From assembly GCA_910585195.1 (NCBI GenBank), contig CAJUCX010000003.1, forward strand, positions 62,001-126,000: a stretch of DNA of 64,000 nt, written 5' to 3'. Within the stretch, counting starts at the first letter, position 1. Each line of letters opens with the position of its first letter. This DNA comes from an uncultured Christensenellaceae bacterium. GTDB taxonomy: Bacteria > Bacillota > Clostridia > Christensenellales > CAG-314. The notes under the pieces were generated by a model that ran no database searches, was not told the DNA's origin, and was given only the letters and a program-made list of their open reading frames with translations. Shown one piece after another: positions 25,001 through 32,866 of this stretch. The position numbers and the translations under genes are program-made.

Positions 25001-25591
25001 ATGAACAATTACGTTTATGAAGTGGGCGAAAATCTTTACATCAACGTTACAAACAAATGTTCCAACAAATGCTCGTTTTGCATACGCAACGGGCACGACG
25101 GAATGAACGGCAAAAACCTGTGGCTCGACAAAGAGCCTACCGCGCAGGAAATTATCGACAGCCTGCCGGAGGACTTGACTAAATATAAAGAAGTTGTCTT
25201 TTGCGGTTTCGGCGAGCCGACTTACAAACTCGACGTAGTATGCCAAGTAGGCAAGTACGTCAAATCAAAAGGTCAGCGCACTCGCATAAATACCAACGGT
25301 CAGGCAAATCTTATACACGGCGGCGACATAACCGACCAACTTGTCGGCGCAATCGACGTGATAAACGTCAGTATGAACGCTTCCAACGCAGGGGAGTATC
25401 AGCGCATTTGCAACAGTTCTTTCGGCGAGGTTGCGTTTGTGGCTATGCTTGACTTTGCTTATAAATGTCAAAAACGCGGTATTAACGTCGTTATGTCGGT
25501 AGTCGACGTGATAGGCGAAGAAGAAATCGCCGCGTGCCAACAGCTTTGCGACAACAAAGGTCTTACTTTGCGCGTAAGGAAGTTTGAATAG
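25001..25591 (+). CDS. Radical SAM protein, TatD-associated type
   Basis: The 196-residue compact radical SAM enzyme has the iron-sulfur motif CSNKCSFC (Cys20, Cys24, Cys27), then VVFCGFGEPTY as the GGE-like SAM motif and TRINTNGQAN. It is almost the minimal radical SAM core with no accessory domain. Its position directly after tatD and overlapping rsmA (TAGTG) matches the family described as TatD-associated radical SAM; the substrate is unknown. Start is ATG 25001, with a weak AGGGA 11 bases upstream; a GTG 9 bases before is an alternative. Confidence 0.88.
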   Translation: MNNYVYEVGENLYINVTNKCSNKCSFCIRNGHDGMNGKNLWLDKEPTAQEIIDSLPEDLTKYKEVVFCGFGEPTYKLDVVCQVGKYVKSKGQRTRINTNGQANLIHGGDITDQLVGAIDVINVSMNASNAGEYQRICNSSFGEVAFVAMLDFAYKCQKRGINVVMSVVDVIGEEEIAACQQLCDNKGLTLRVRKFE

Positions 25592-26418
25592 TGGAAATTA
25601 AATCCGTCTTGCAGCAAAACGAATTCCGCTTTAATAAAAAATTCGGTCAAAATTTTATTTCCGATACGAATTTGCTGGAAGCGATAGTTTGCGACGCAGG
25701 GGTTACAAAAGACGACGTTGTTATAGAAATCGGCGCGGGCGCGGGGTCTTTGACTTATGCGTTGGCTCAAAAGGCAAAAAGGGTAATTGCCTTTGAAATT
25801 GACTTTAACTTAAAAAGCGTGCTTAAAACGACTTTGCAGGGACTCAACAATGCAGAAGTTATATTCGGCGACGTGATGGACAAGCCTATCGACGAGATAG
25901 AAAGTCTTGCCGGCGGCAGTTTTAAGGTGGTTGCAAACCTGCCTTATTACATTACTACGCCCGTGCTTATGCGCTTTGTGGAAGAAAGCGCAAATATGTC
26001 GTCTATGACGGTTATGGTGCAAAAGGAAGTTGCCGACAGACTTGTCGCAAAAGCAGGCGGCAAAGACTACGGCAGGATAACCGTTGCGGTGGATTGCTTC
26101 GGCGACGCAAAACTTATGCGCAATGTGTCAAGACAAATGTTTTATCCGCAACCCAACGTAGACAGCGCGGTTGTGAGGATAGACCGCAACAAAAAATATT
26201 CCGTTGACGAAAAGCTGCTAAGACAAGTAGTAAAAAGCGCCTTTGCAATGCGCCGCAAAGTTTTTTCCACCTGCCTTGCCGCAGGGCTCGGCATAAGTAA
26301 AGAACAAGCAACGCGCTATATCACGTCGTTGGGCAAAGACGCGCAGGTAAGGGGAGAAACCTTCACCACACAGGATTTTGTAAACCTTACAAATTTGATA
26401 GCGGCAGACGGTAAATAA
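25591..26418 (+). CDS. rsmA: 16S rRNA (adenine(1518)-N6/adenine(1519)-N6)-dimethyltransferase
   Basis: The 275-residue KsgA-type methyltransferase dimethylates two adjacent adenines in the 3' hairpin of 16S rRNA during 30S maturation. KFGQNFISD at the N-terminus, the SAM-binding VIEIGAGAGSLTYAL, the catalytic NLPYYIT and the C-terminal FYPQPNVDSAVVRI are all present. It starts with GTG, overlapping the stop of the radical SAM gene by one base, with AGGA upstream. Coupling implies cotranscription with that gene. Confidence 0.96.
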   Translation: MEIKSVLQQNEFRFNKKFGQNFISDTNLLEAIVCDAGVTKDDVVIEIGAGAGSLTYALAQKAKRVIAFEIDFNLKSVLKTTLQGLNNAEVIFGDVMDKPIDEIESLAGGSFKVVANLPYYITTPVLMRFVEESANMSSMTVMVQKEVADRLVAKAGGKDYGRITVAVDCFGDAKLMRNVSRQMFYPQPNVDSAVVRIDRNKKYSVDEKLLRQVVKSAFAMRRKVFSTCLAAGLGISKEQATRYITSLGKDAQVRGETFTTQDFVNLTNLIAADGK

Positions 26419-26435
26419 ATTTTATCTACATATAT

Positions 26436-26469
26436 AAACTCTTTTGCAATTTGCAAAGGGGTTTTATTT
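26436..26469 (+). terminator. Intrinsic terminator after rsmA
   Basis: AAACTCTTTTGCAA with TTGCAAAGGGGTTT (two G-U pairs) is followed by a long T-run. In the rest of this 333-bp gap, up to 26751, I see no gene, only AT-rich sequence. Confidence 0.75.
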
Positions 26470-26751
26470 TTTTGCCGTAAACTGCAATAACAAAAATTAA
26501 CTGAGGATAAATGTACGTTAGCAAAGCGAAACGGCATAACAAGTTTCAACAGGGCAAAAGACGAAATAAAATTCAGACGATTTAACAGTGCTTATGCTGT
26601 TTTAATTATTGTAAGTTTTAACTGCGGTAAAACGGCGCGGCATAAGTATTTTTGCAGTAAATTAAAATAAATTTTACCAAAAGCAAAAATAATCGCCAAA
26701 AGGCGGCATAAAGGGACACGGCTCTTGCAATAAAATGTATAAAGGTGAGTT

Positions 26752-27588
26752 ATGTCAGAATATGTAAAGAAGATTTTGGTTTTTGACGAAATAGAAAAAG
26801 GCTTTTCGGTAAACAGCAAAAAAGTTTCCGGCGTGCTTAAAGCGGAAAAAGTCGAAAACAAAAGCAATGCGGAAATTTTCGTAACAAATTTCAACCGACA
26901 AAAAGCCGACGAGTTGGAGTACGTTTTGCGCGTCGGCAGCAAAACTTACAACGGCAAATCCAGCACCGCGAAATTTTGCGTTGCGCTTGACGGCGTGGGA
27001 CAGTATGACGAAGTGGCCTGCTTGCTTGCCGCGGTAAACTGCGGCGCGTGCATACCGTTTGCATTTGCGTCAAATACCGATTGCGTTACGGCAGACGTAC
27101 TTAAACAAAGTTTAACCACGCTGTTGGAGGAAACACCCACAAAGTATGAAGAATTCGTCTGCGCAACCGACAACTTTTACGCCAAAGACGACGGTTTCGA
27201 TTTGGACGCCATACGCAAAAACTCTACTTCTCGGTTTAAGCCGATAGAAGATTTGCGCGGATACGAGCCGACGGAAGGCAAAAGTTTTTTTGAGGGCGTA
27301 AAAGACATACTCAAAAGAATTTTAGAGACTTATCCGCCCTGCGACGAACTCAACGACGGCATAAAAAACTCCTTTTGGGTTAAAGTGCCTTTCAGACAGG
27401 AAAAGTTTTTCGTGGTCGGCATTGTTGAAGAAAACTCAAAACCACAATATATAGTTTACGGCGTCCCGGGAGAAAAAAATAAAAAACCGCCCGACAGCAG
27501 TTTCCGCTTTTTGCCGCTTAAAAACAACAATCAAGGTTTTTGGGCGTTGTATCAAAATATAAATACAGGGTGTTTGGAGGAAAAATAA
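26752..27588 (+). CDS. Hypothetical protein, 278 residues, cytosolic
   Basis: The SD AGGTGA precedes the ATG and codon use resembles the neighbours, so the gene looks real. The N-terminal half (about 1-110) has a beta-rich pattern with VSGVLKAEKVENKSNAEIF and LRVGSKTYNGKSS, and ACLLAAVNCGACIPFAFAS may be buried. The C-terminal half (about 150-278) contains DILKRILETYPPCDELNDGIKNSFWVKVPF and PQYIVYGVPG. There is no signal peptide or membrane helix. I do not recognise a family. It precedes the tandem structured repeat. Confidence 0.6.
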   Translation: MSEYVKKILVFDEIEKGFSVNSKKVSGVLKAEKVENKSNAEIFVTNFNRQKADELEYVLRVGSKTYNGKSSTAKFCVALDGVGQYDEVACLLAAVNCGACIPFAFASNTDCVTADVLKQSLTTLLEETPTKYEEFVCATDNFYAKDDGFDLDAIRKNSTSRFKPIEDLRGYEPTEGKSFFEGVKDILKRILETYPPCDELNDGIKNSFWVKVPFRQEKFFVVGIVEENSKPQYIVYGVPGEKNKKPPDSSFRFLPLKNNNQGFWALYQNINTGCLEEK

Positions 27589-27644
27589 ACGCAAAAATTT
27601 CCGTACAGATAATTAAATAATGATTTGCCGTGTACAAAACTCTT

Positions 27645-27673
27645 TTGCCTTAATATGAGGAAATATTTAATAA
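27645..27673 (+). promoter_or_regulatory. Predicted promoter of repeat unit 1
   Basis: TTGCCT and TAATAA are separated by 17 bp. The expected start is about 27680, exactly where identity with unit 2 begins. Confidence 0.5.
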
Positions 27674-27679
27674 AGTGTT

Positions 27680-27848
27680 GGTTTTCAAATAAGGCGCTTA
27701 TTTGAAAACAGGATAGCGTGCTTCACGCGCCGACAGCCAAAAAAGTAAACGGCGCAAGCCGAGGATTTGCATTTTAATATTTTGAAAATGCGTTGGAAAC
27801 GCACCGAAGACCAAAAAGATTTCTCGACGCAAACTTGACTGTTGCACG
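27680..27848 (+). ncRNA. Putative structured small RNA, copy 1
   Basis: Starting at the predicted transcription start, the core folds into consecutive hairpins. These are a perfect 13-bp stem with GCG loop (27681-27709); GCGTG-CTT-CACGC (27716-27728); a GNRA tetraloop hairpin CGGC-GCAA-GCCG (27750-27761); GCATTTT/AAAATGC (27769-27791); and TGCGTT-GGA-AACGCA (27789-27803), which competes with the previous one. There is no open frame with an SD. The 3' end is unclear, as I see no strong terminator. It matches no riboswitch or sRNA class I know. Confidence 0.45.
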
Positions 27849-27866
27849 GTGTAAACAAAAACTCTT

Positions 27867-27895
27867 TTGTACTAATGTGCGGAAATCTTTATAAA
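27867..27895 (+). promoter_or_regulatory. Predicted promoter of repeat unit 2
   Basis: TTGTAC and TATAAA are separated by 17 bp. The predicted start near 27902 coincides with the core start. The same region after unit 2 keeps TTGTAC but has TTTGAA instead of the -10. Confidence 0.5.
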
Positions 27896-27901
27896 GTGAT
27901 T

Positions 27902-28070
27902 GGTTTTCAAATAAGGCGCTTATTTGAAAACAGGATAGCGTGCTTCACGCGCCGACAGCCAAAAAAGTAAACGGCGCAAGCCGAGGATTTGCATTTTAAT
28001 ATTTTGAAAATGCGTTGGAAACGCACCGAAGACCAAAAAGATTTCTCGACGCAAACTTGACTGTTGCACG
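27902..28070 (+). ncRNA. Putative structured small RNA, copy 2
   Basis: Identical in sequence to the copy at 27680-27848, with the same hairpin series shifted by 222 bp. Two identical copies downstream of promoters that differ in sequence suggest the transcribed part is under conversion or selection. Confidence 0.45.
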
Positions 28071-28120
28071 GTGTAAACAAAAACTCTTTTGTACTAATGT
28101 GCGGAAATCTTTTTGAACCG

Positions 28121-28149
28121 TTGCCAAGTTGACAAAATGGTGATATAAT
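28121..28149 (+). promoter_or_regulatory. Promoter of the beta-propeller-like lipoprotein
   Basis: TTGCCA and a perfect TATAAT are 17 bp apart. It begins 9 bases after the end of the repeat array. Confidence 0.7.
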
Positions 28150-28180
28150 AACTGACGATAAAATTTATTTGGAGCATAAT

Positions 28181-29662
28181 ATGTCAAAGAAAATCTTTGC
28201 TACTCTCGTGCTTGCGTTTGCCGCATTGTTTGCATTCGTAGGTTGTTCGGGAGACAATTACTCATTTACAGCATTAACAGACAACCCTTCCGCCAATGAA
28301 GAAGTAAGAAGCAACGGCGGCATTTACGTAGAAAAGGGCAAATACAGTTATTTCGTAAACGGCGCTGAAGACGGCACGGGTTCAAACAACTTCGGCGACG
28401 AGCATAAAGGCGCAATAGTAAGATGCCTTACCGCCGACCTTACCAAAAGCGGCAGAACGGTAGAAGTAGTCGTACCTAAAATAGTTTATGCGGGCAATAA
28501 AGACTCCGCAGGTTTTTATATCTTCGGCGACAGAATTTACTACACAACCACAAACAACACCAAAGACGCCAACGGCAACGTGCAGTTTACAAAAATGGAC
28601 TTTATGTCTGCAAACATAAACGGCACCGACACAAAGTTGCTTGCAACAGTAGATAAGAATGATATTGCTTATCAAGTTGTTCAAACAGGCGACAGCGTTT
28701 ATATATTTTATACCGGCACAGATACTATTAAAGTAAACGGCGAAGATAAGGAAGTTACTGCGCTTTATCAGATAGATGCTCAAACCAAAGAAGTCAAAAT
28801 GATTGACAACGACGTTGTTACGTATGCTTACGACAGAGAAGGCGGAAATACGGTTGCTTATGCAAAACAGGCAGAGCGCAAAACGTCCGCGTCTACCGGT
28901 CAAGAGCAGGACGAAACCACTTACAACTTGCTTTATAAGTTTGTTGCGGGCAATGAAGAACCGCAACTTATCAAAAACGGCAAGGGTGCAGATATTAAAC
29001 AAAATTGCAATATGACGGTTATCTCCGTTGTAAACAACGTTATTTATTATTCTTACACAAGCACGCTGCTCTCAACAAAATATCTTGCAAAATATGACAC
29101 GGCGGAAAAAACAATCGTGCAAACGTCGCAAGACTATAAAAACTTTATCCCGTTTGTAGAGGACAACAAAGACGCGATTTACTGTCTTGACGGCAGTTGG
29201 ATTAAAAAAATAGTTTTCAACAACGGCGCAATAGAATCGCAAACTTTGCTTTGTATGCCGAGCAGCACAAGCATAACTTTGCAAAAAGTAGTCGGCAATT
29301 ATCTTTTCTATGCAACAAGCAGTTCGGACGACTCAACAAGTGTGCTGTATAGAATAGACTGCGACCAAACCAACCAAACAGAGGCAAAAGTCATTTACGG
29401 TACGCTTAGCGACACGTGGGGCAACTACGACTTTGCTGTCGTCGGCGAGGGCGAAGACCAAACAGTCGCGGTGTTTTACTTCAACTGGAACGAAAGCGGC
29501 AAATTTGCAAACTATTTGTATATGGACGTATATCAGCCGAAAGAAGATGACGACGACGCAAAAATAACTTCCAAACGCATAGGCAAACTTACTTCAGGCA
29601 ATGCCGCAACCGCAAAAGAAAGCGGCGACGACGCGCAGGCAGTGGAAAGTTATACAAAATAA
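28181..29662 (+). CDS. Lipoprotein with beta-propeller-like (DUF5050-type) extracellular domain
   Basis: The 493-residue protein has a lipoprotein signal peptide, lipobox FVGC (Cys22). The mature part is made of repeated beta-strand blades, such as KYSYFVNGAED, DRIYYTTTNNT, DSVYIFYTGTD, NVIYYSYTS, DAIYCLDGSW and NYLFYATSSS. This is the repeated (D/N)xxYY pattern seen in DUF5050 and related propeller proteins of Clostridia. An acidic, low-complexity C-terminus follows. ATG 28181 has SD GGAG; an in-frame TTG lies 12 bases upstream. The role is probably extracellular sensing or binding; the ligand is unknown. Confidence 0.75.
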   Translation: MSKKIFATLVLAFAALFAFVGCSGDNYSFTALTDNPSANEEVRSNGGIYVEKGKYSYFVNGAEDGTGSNNFGDEHKGAIVRCLTADLTKSGRTVEVVVPKIVYAGNKDSAGFYIFGDRIYYTTTNNTKDANGNVQFTKMDFMSANINGTDTKLLATVDKNDIAYQVVQTGDSVYIFYTGTDTIKVNGEDKEVTALYQIDAQTKEVKMIDNDVVTYAYDREGGNTVAYAKQAERKTSASTGQEQDETTYNLLYKFVAGNEEPQLIKNGKGADIKQNCNMTVISVVNNVIYYSYTSTLLSTKYLAKYDTAEKTIVQTSQDYKNFIPFVEDNKDAIYCLDGSWIKKIVFNNGAIESQTLLCMPSSTSITLQKVVGNYLFYATSSSDDSTSVLYRIDCDQTNQTEAKVIYGTLSDTWGNYDFAVVGEGEDQTVAVFYFNWNESGKFANYLYMDVYQPKEDDDDAKITSKRIGKLTSGNAATAKESGDDAQAVESYTK

Positions 29663-29685
29663 TTTTTATAAACAACGCTACACTT

Positions 29686-29713
29686 AAATACCGCCGACGG
29701 CGGTATTTTTTTG
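29686..29713 (+). terminator. Intrinsic terminator
   Basis: AAATACCGCCG with CGGCGGTATTT is followed by T7. Between here and the next promoter (29714-29966) I see only AT-rich sequence, with no SD-preceded frame. Confidence 0.85.
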
Positions 29714-29966
29714 TTTCAAATTATTTACGACAGTTTTGCGCAAACTGTAAATATAACCTTGTTTTGCAATTATGCTTTATTGCATTTACGGCGAAAAGCG
29801 GCGAAAATGCATATTTTTGCCGAGCATTTCGCTTTTTTAACGGCGGTTTTTCTTTTGTTTTTAAGTGCGAGTTGGCAAAAATTGGCAAAAATGCGCGCAT
29901 TCAGGCGCGTTTGGGCGCAAAAAATAAAAATTTAAGTAAATAAAGACCGTAAATTTTTATTGCTAA

Positions 29967-29995
29967 TTGACATTTGATTTCACGAGTGTTATTAT
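29967..29995 (+). promoter_or_regulatory. Promoter of the large surface protein
   Basis: TTGACA and TATTAT are separated by 17 bp. The leader to the ATG is about 75 nt. Confidence 0.65.
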
Positions 29996-30076
29996 ATTTT
30001 ATACAAGTAGAGTTTTACAATTTATTGATTTAATTTGCGTGTTGGGTGCAAAACTCATTGCGCAAAAGGAGTTGTT

Positions 30077-32737
30077 ATGACAAATACAAAAAAACGCAGT
30101 GCTTTTTTAGTTACTGTTTTTGCAGTATTTATGTTTGCCTCATTGGCATTGCTTGGCTTGACCAACTTTGCCAGCGCAGCAGGTGAAACGCCAAACGTAA
30201 TTGTCGGCAATGCAGGTTCAAGCGGTGATTTTACGACGTATGACCGTATGGATACGATACTTTCTGTAAACGAAAATTCTCCGACAAAAGGCACGTTCGG
30301 CGGCAAAATAGATGATAAAGCCGATGCCCCGTTGCCGTTCCGCAGACCGGGGTTAATGTATGGAAATGAAGAAGGCAATTCTAAAATTTCATTGTACATT
30401 GGTGTAAGTGATGTTGATGACAACGTCAACTATCAACCCGTTGTAGAAAATCTTTCAAATGCATATAGCGAATTTAAAAAATACTTCAATACGAGTATGC
30501 CGTCGGGTAAATACCGTATGGTTGTTTCTGCTCCGTCGGTAACGGTAAGCGACACTGTTTATGCAGCAGTCGAACAGACTTTCTATTTTGAAATAGAAAA
30601 GGCGACAATGACTGTATCGGGCGCTCCTACTGCTTCTACGGCGTGGTGTCAGGAAGGCGCTTTTTCAAATGCGTTTAATGACTTCGAGTCGCAGATGACT
30701 GCGGATAAATTTAATTTAACGGTTACTCCTAGCGGTTTTTGGTCTAATGAAAGCAATGCAAGTTATTATGACAGCACTATAGAAACAGGTGAAAACACTT
30801 ATTACAGCGGAGTGCAATATCAATATAAAGCAGGAAGTATAAGCGAGTTTTCAACCCCCGGCGACATAGAAGTTACCGCGGCTTGGAAAGAGGTGCTTTC
30901 TCCTATACTCGGCAAAGGCACGACCGTTGCGGTAAATTACAAAGTGCTGTTAAAAAACTACGTTTATGAAAGCACAAGCACCTTTGCGCTTACACTCAAT
31001 GAAGAAGTTGCAGCCCCTAGCGGTCAAACCTTGTCATATACCGGCAGCGCTGTTATGCCGGCAATCGCAAGCAGCAAATATACCATAAGTCCTGTTGCGG
31101 GCGACGAGTATATTGCACCCGGCACTCACCGATTGACGTTGACCCTCAGCGGATGGACTTCAAGCAATACCCGCGTTCGTTGGGCGGAGACAGACGGCAC
31201 GAGCGCAACGACTACCATAACTTTTACGATAGCAAAAGCGCAAAACAGTTGGCAAACTTTGCCTAACGTAGTCGGCTGGACCTGGAGGACTTACTCAGAC
31301 TCATCTGCCTTTACACGAGGCATTCCGAATGGCGGCAGTGCCGACGACGTCGTTTATGCCGTTTATAATCAAAACAACACGGCAGTTACGGGGCTTGACG
31401 CATTTAAGATTAACGCAAGAGGCGAGTTCCTTACGCTTAAAGAAGGTACTTATCAAATAGATACGACGATAGATTCTATATTGTTAAATCTCGACGCGGG
31501 CGAATATACGCTTAGGGCAACCTTGGCAGACAATGCAAACGCAAATTACAGCGGTTTGACTGCAAACAGAAGATTTAACGTTACACAGGCTACAAACTAC
31601 TGGACGCTTGCTCCAAACGCAATTTCTTGGGTTTCGGGAGAGAGAGGTCTCAGCGACGGGGACTACACGACGTTAATTAACGGCAGGTCGAGATACGGCG
31701 CTACAACAATTTGGGTACACCACGCAAGCATTGCGGCAAACGCAAGAACTGCAAACAACGCGTTGCTTATCATTACCGTGGCGGAAAGTCCAAACGGACA
31801 GAGCGGAACAAAAACGCATGCCGTAAACAAAGTAAACATTGCCAACTTGTTGGGTATAACAGACAATCAGGAAATAGAAAATCTCGGTATGAAAGACCTC
31901 ACCGGCGGAACTTACGTTATGACGGCAAGAGTTGCAAATACGACCAACTATACCCGACTTGACCAAACTATAGAATTCAGAGTAATCGCAAGCGCGGGTA
32001 CGGAAAATCACTGGACGGTCGTCCCTAACATTCAAGGTTGGGTGGTAGGCAATGCGGCGGATATTCCTGTCGGCATTCCTGCTCACGGCAAAGTTAAGTT
32101 TGCTTACAGAAAGGTTGCCGACGCACCGGGCACGGAAACGGAAACCGTCCCTACGGCAATCGGCAACTATATCTTGGTGGCAAGTACCTATGACACAGGC
32201 TCTTTTGCAAACCTGACTGCGGAAGTAGAGTTTGCAATTATAGGCAAACCGTTCTCTTGGGACGTTGCGCCTAGCATTCAAGGTTGGCATAAAGGGGACG
32301 CGCCAAACGCGCCTATCGGCAGAGTGGCAGGTGCAACCGTAGTCTTTACTTACAAAGCAGACGGCAACAATATGCTGACCGGTTCTGCAGAAGTTCCTAC
32401 GGAAATCGGGGATTATATTTTGATTGCAACGGCAACAAAAGACGGTCAGACGCTCCGTGCGGAAATTCCGTTCAGCATTACCGCAAACCCTGCGGGGTCC
32501 GTAGGCGGTTTGACGGCAGGCTGCATAATTTTGGGCGTACTGTTGGCGGCTTGCATCGGCGTTGCGATATTCTTGTTTGTAAAAATGAGACAGGCACATA
32601 CGGTTATCTTCAAACGCAGAGAAAGCGGCTCCAACTTGCACGAGTTGAAACGTAATGCTCCTAAGAAACAAAACACCGGCGTTGCCGACAAAGACGCTAT
32701 AAGAGAAAAATTGAGAAACAGGCACAAAGACGACTGA
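30077..32737 (+). CDS. Large modular surface protein with repeated Trp-rich Ig-like domains and C-terminal TM anchor
   Basis: The 886-residue protein has a Sec signal peptide (basic MTNTKKR, hydrophobic core, cleavage near FASAAGE). Four modules begin with the shared pattern (N/F)xWxxxPxxxxW at about residues 389 (WQTLPNVVGW), 506 (WTLAPNAISW), 643 (WTVVPNIQGW) and 727 (WDVAPSIQGW). Each ends with a strand like FxI or FRV followed by a short linker. Earlier parts are beta-rich and contain an MBG-like segment (LSYTGSAVMPAI). A single TM helix at about 806-835 is followed by a basic cytoplasmic tail of about 50 residues. There is no LPxTG motif. Start ATG 30077 has SD AGGAG. It probably acts in adhesion or envelope architecture. 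Confidence 0.75.
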   Translation: MTNTKKRSAFLVTVFAVFMFASLALLGLTNFASAAGETPNVIVGNAGSSGDFTTYDRMDTILSVNENSPTKGTFGGKIDDKADAPLPFRRPGLMYGNEEGNSKISLYIGVSDVDDNVNYQPVVENLSNAYSEFKKYFNTSMPSGKYRMVVSAPSVTVSDTVYAAVEQTFYFEIEKATMTVSGAPTASTAWCQEGAFSNAFNDFESQMTADKFNLTVTPSGFWSNESNASYYDSTIETGENTYYSGVQYQYKAGSISEFSTPGDIEVTAAWKEVLSPILGKGTTVAVNYKVLLKNYVYESTSTFALTLNEEVAAPSGQTLSYTGSAVMPAIASSKYTISPVAGDEYIAPGTHRLTLTLSGWTSSNTRVRWAETDGTSATTTITFTIAKAQNSWQTLPNVVGWTWRTYSDSSAFTRGIPNGGSADDVVYAVYNQNNTAVTGLDAFKINARGEFLTLKEGTYQIDTTIDSILLNLDAGEYTLRATLADNANANYSGLTANRRFNVTQATNYWTLAPNAISWVSGERGLSDGDYTTLINGRSRYGATTIWVHHASIAANARTANNALLIITVAESPNGQSGTKTHAVNKVNIANLLGITDNQEIENLGMKDLTGGTYVMTARVANTTNYTRLDQTIEFRVIASAGTENHWTVVPNIQGWVVGNAADIPVGIPAHGKVKFAYRKVADAPGTETETVPTAIGNYILVASTYDTGSFANLTAEVEFAIIGKPFSWDVAPSIQGWHKGDAPNAPIGRVAGATVVFTYKADGNNMLTGSAEVPTEIGDYILIATATKDGQTLRAEIPFSITANPAGSVGGLTAGCIILGVLLAACIGVAIFLFVKMRQAHTVIFKRRESGSNLHELKRNAPKKQNTGVADKDAIREKLRNRHKDD

Positions 32738-32766
32738 TAAAAAAGACGGCGTAAGCCGTCTTTTTT
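32738..32766 (+). terminator. Intrinsic terminator
   Basis: AAAAAAGACGGC, a GTAA loop and GCCGTCTTTTTT form a strong 12-bp stem with a U-tract. Confidence 0.9.
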
Positions 32767-32803
32767 GTTTGCAAAAACCAAACAATTTTTTTGGCACTCG
32801 ATA

Positions 32804-32833
32804 TTGATTTTGCGATACTCCGCGCGATACAAT
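32804..32833 (+). promoter_or_regulatory. Candidate promoter of the collagen-like gene
   Basis: TTGATT and TACAAT are separated by 18 bp, 33 bases before the ATG at 32867. Confidence 0.45.
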
Positions 32834-32866
32834 TTTTGTGCAAGCAATAATTTAAGGAGTATTGAA

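Larger units (their letters stand above)
27630..28112 (+). repeat. Tandem 222-bp repeat: two promoter-plus-core units and a truncated third promoter
   Basis: The stretch 27680-27890 recurs as 27902-28112 (211 bp, no mismatch found by eye, period 222). A related flank of about 50 bp precedes unit 1 (27630-27679) in diverged form and unit 2 (27849-27901). A third flank follows unit 2 (28071-28112) and lacks a working -10. The pattern is flank-core-flank-core-flank, as made by unequal crossing over. It fills most of the 592-bp gap between the hypothetical gene and the lipoprotein gene. Confidence 0.9.

Noticed and set aside
27630..28112. CRISPR array or IS element as explanation for the tandem repeat
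   Set aside because: Only two 222-bp units with no spacers, no transposase frame and no terminal inverted repeats with target duplication.
27996..28187. Open frame on - inside the second repeat unit
   Set aside because: It spans a repeat core and the next promoter, has no SD, and is not preserved as a frame in unit 1 because the flanks differ.
29711..29935. 74-codon open frame between the lipoprotein and the large surface protein
   Set aside because: It starts inside the terminator U-run, has no SD, and shows no recognisable pattern.
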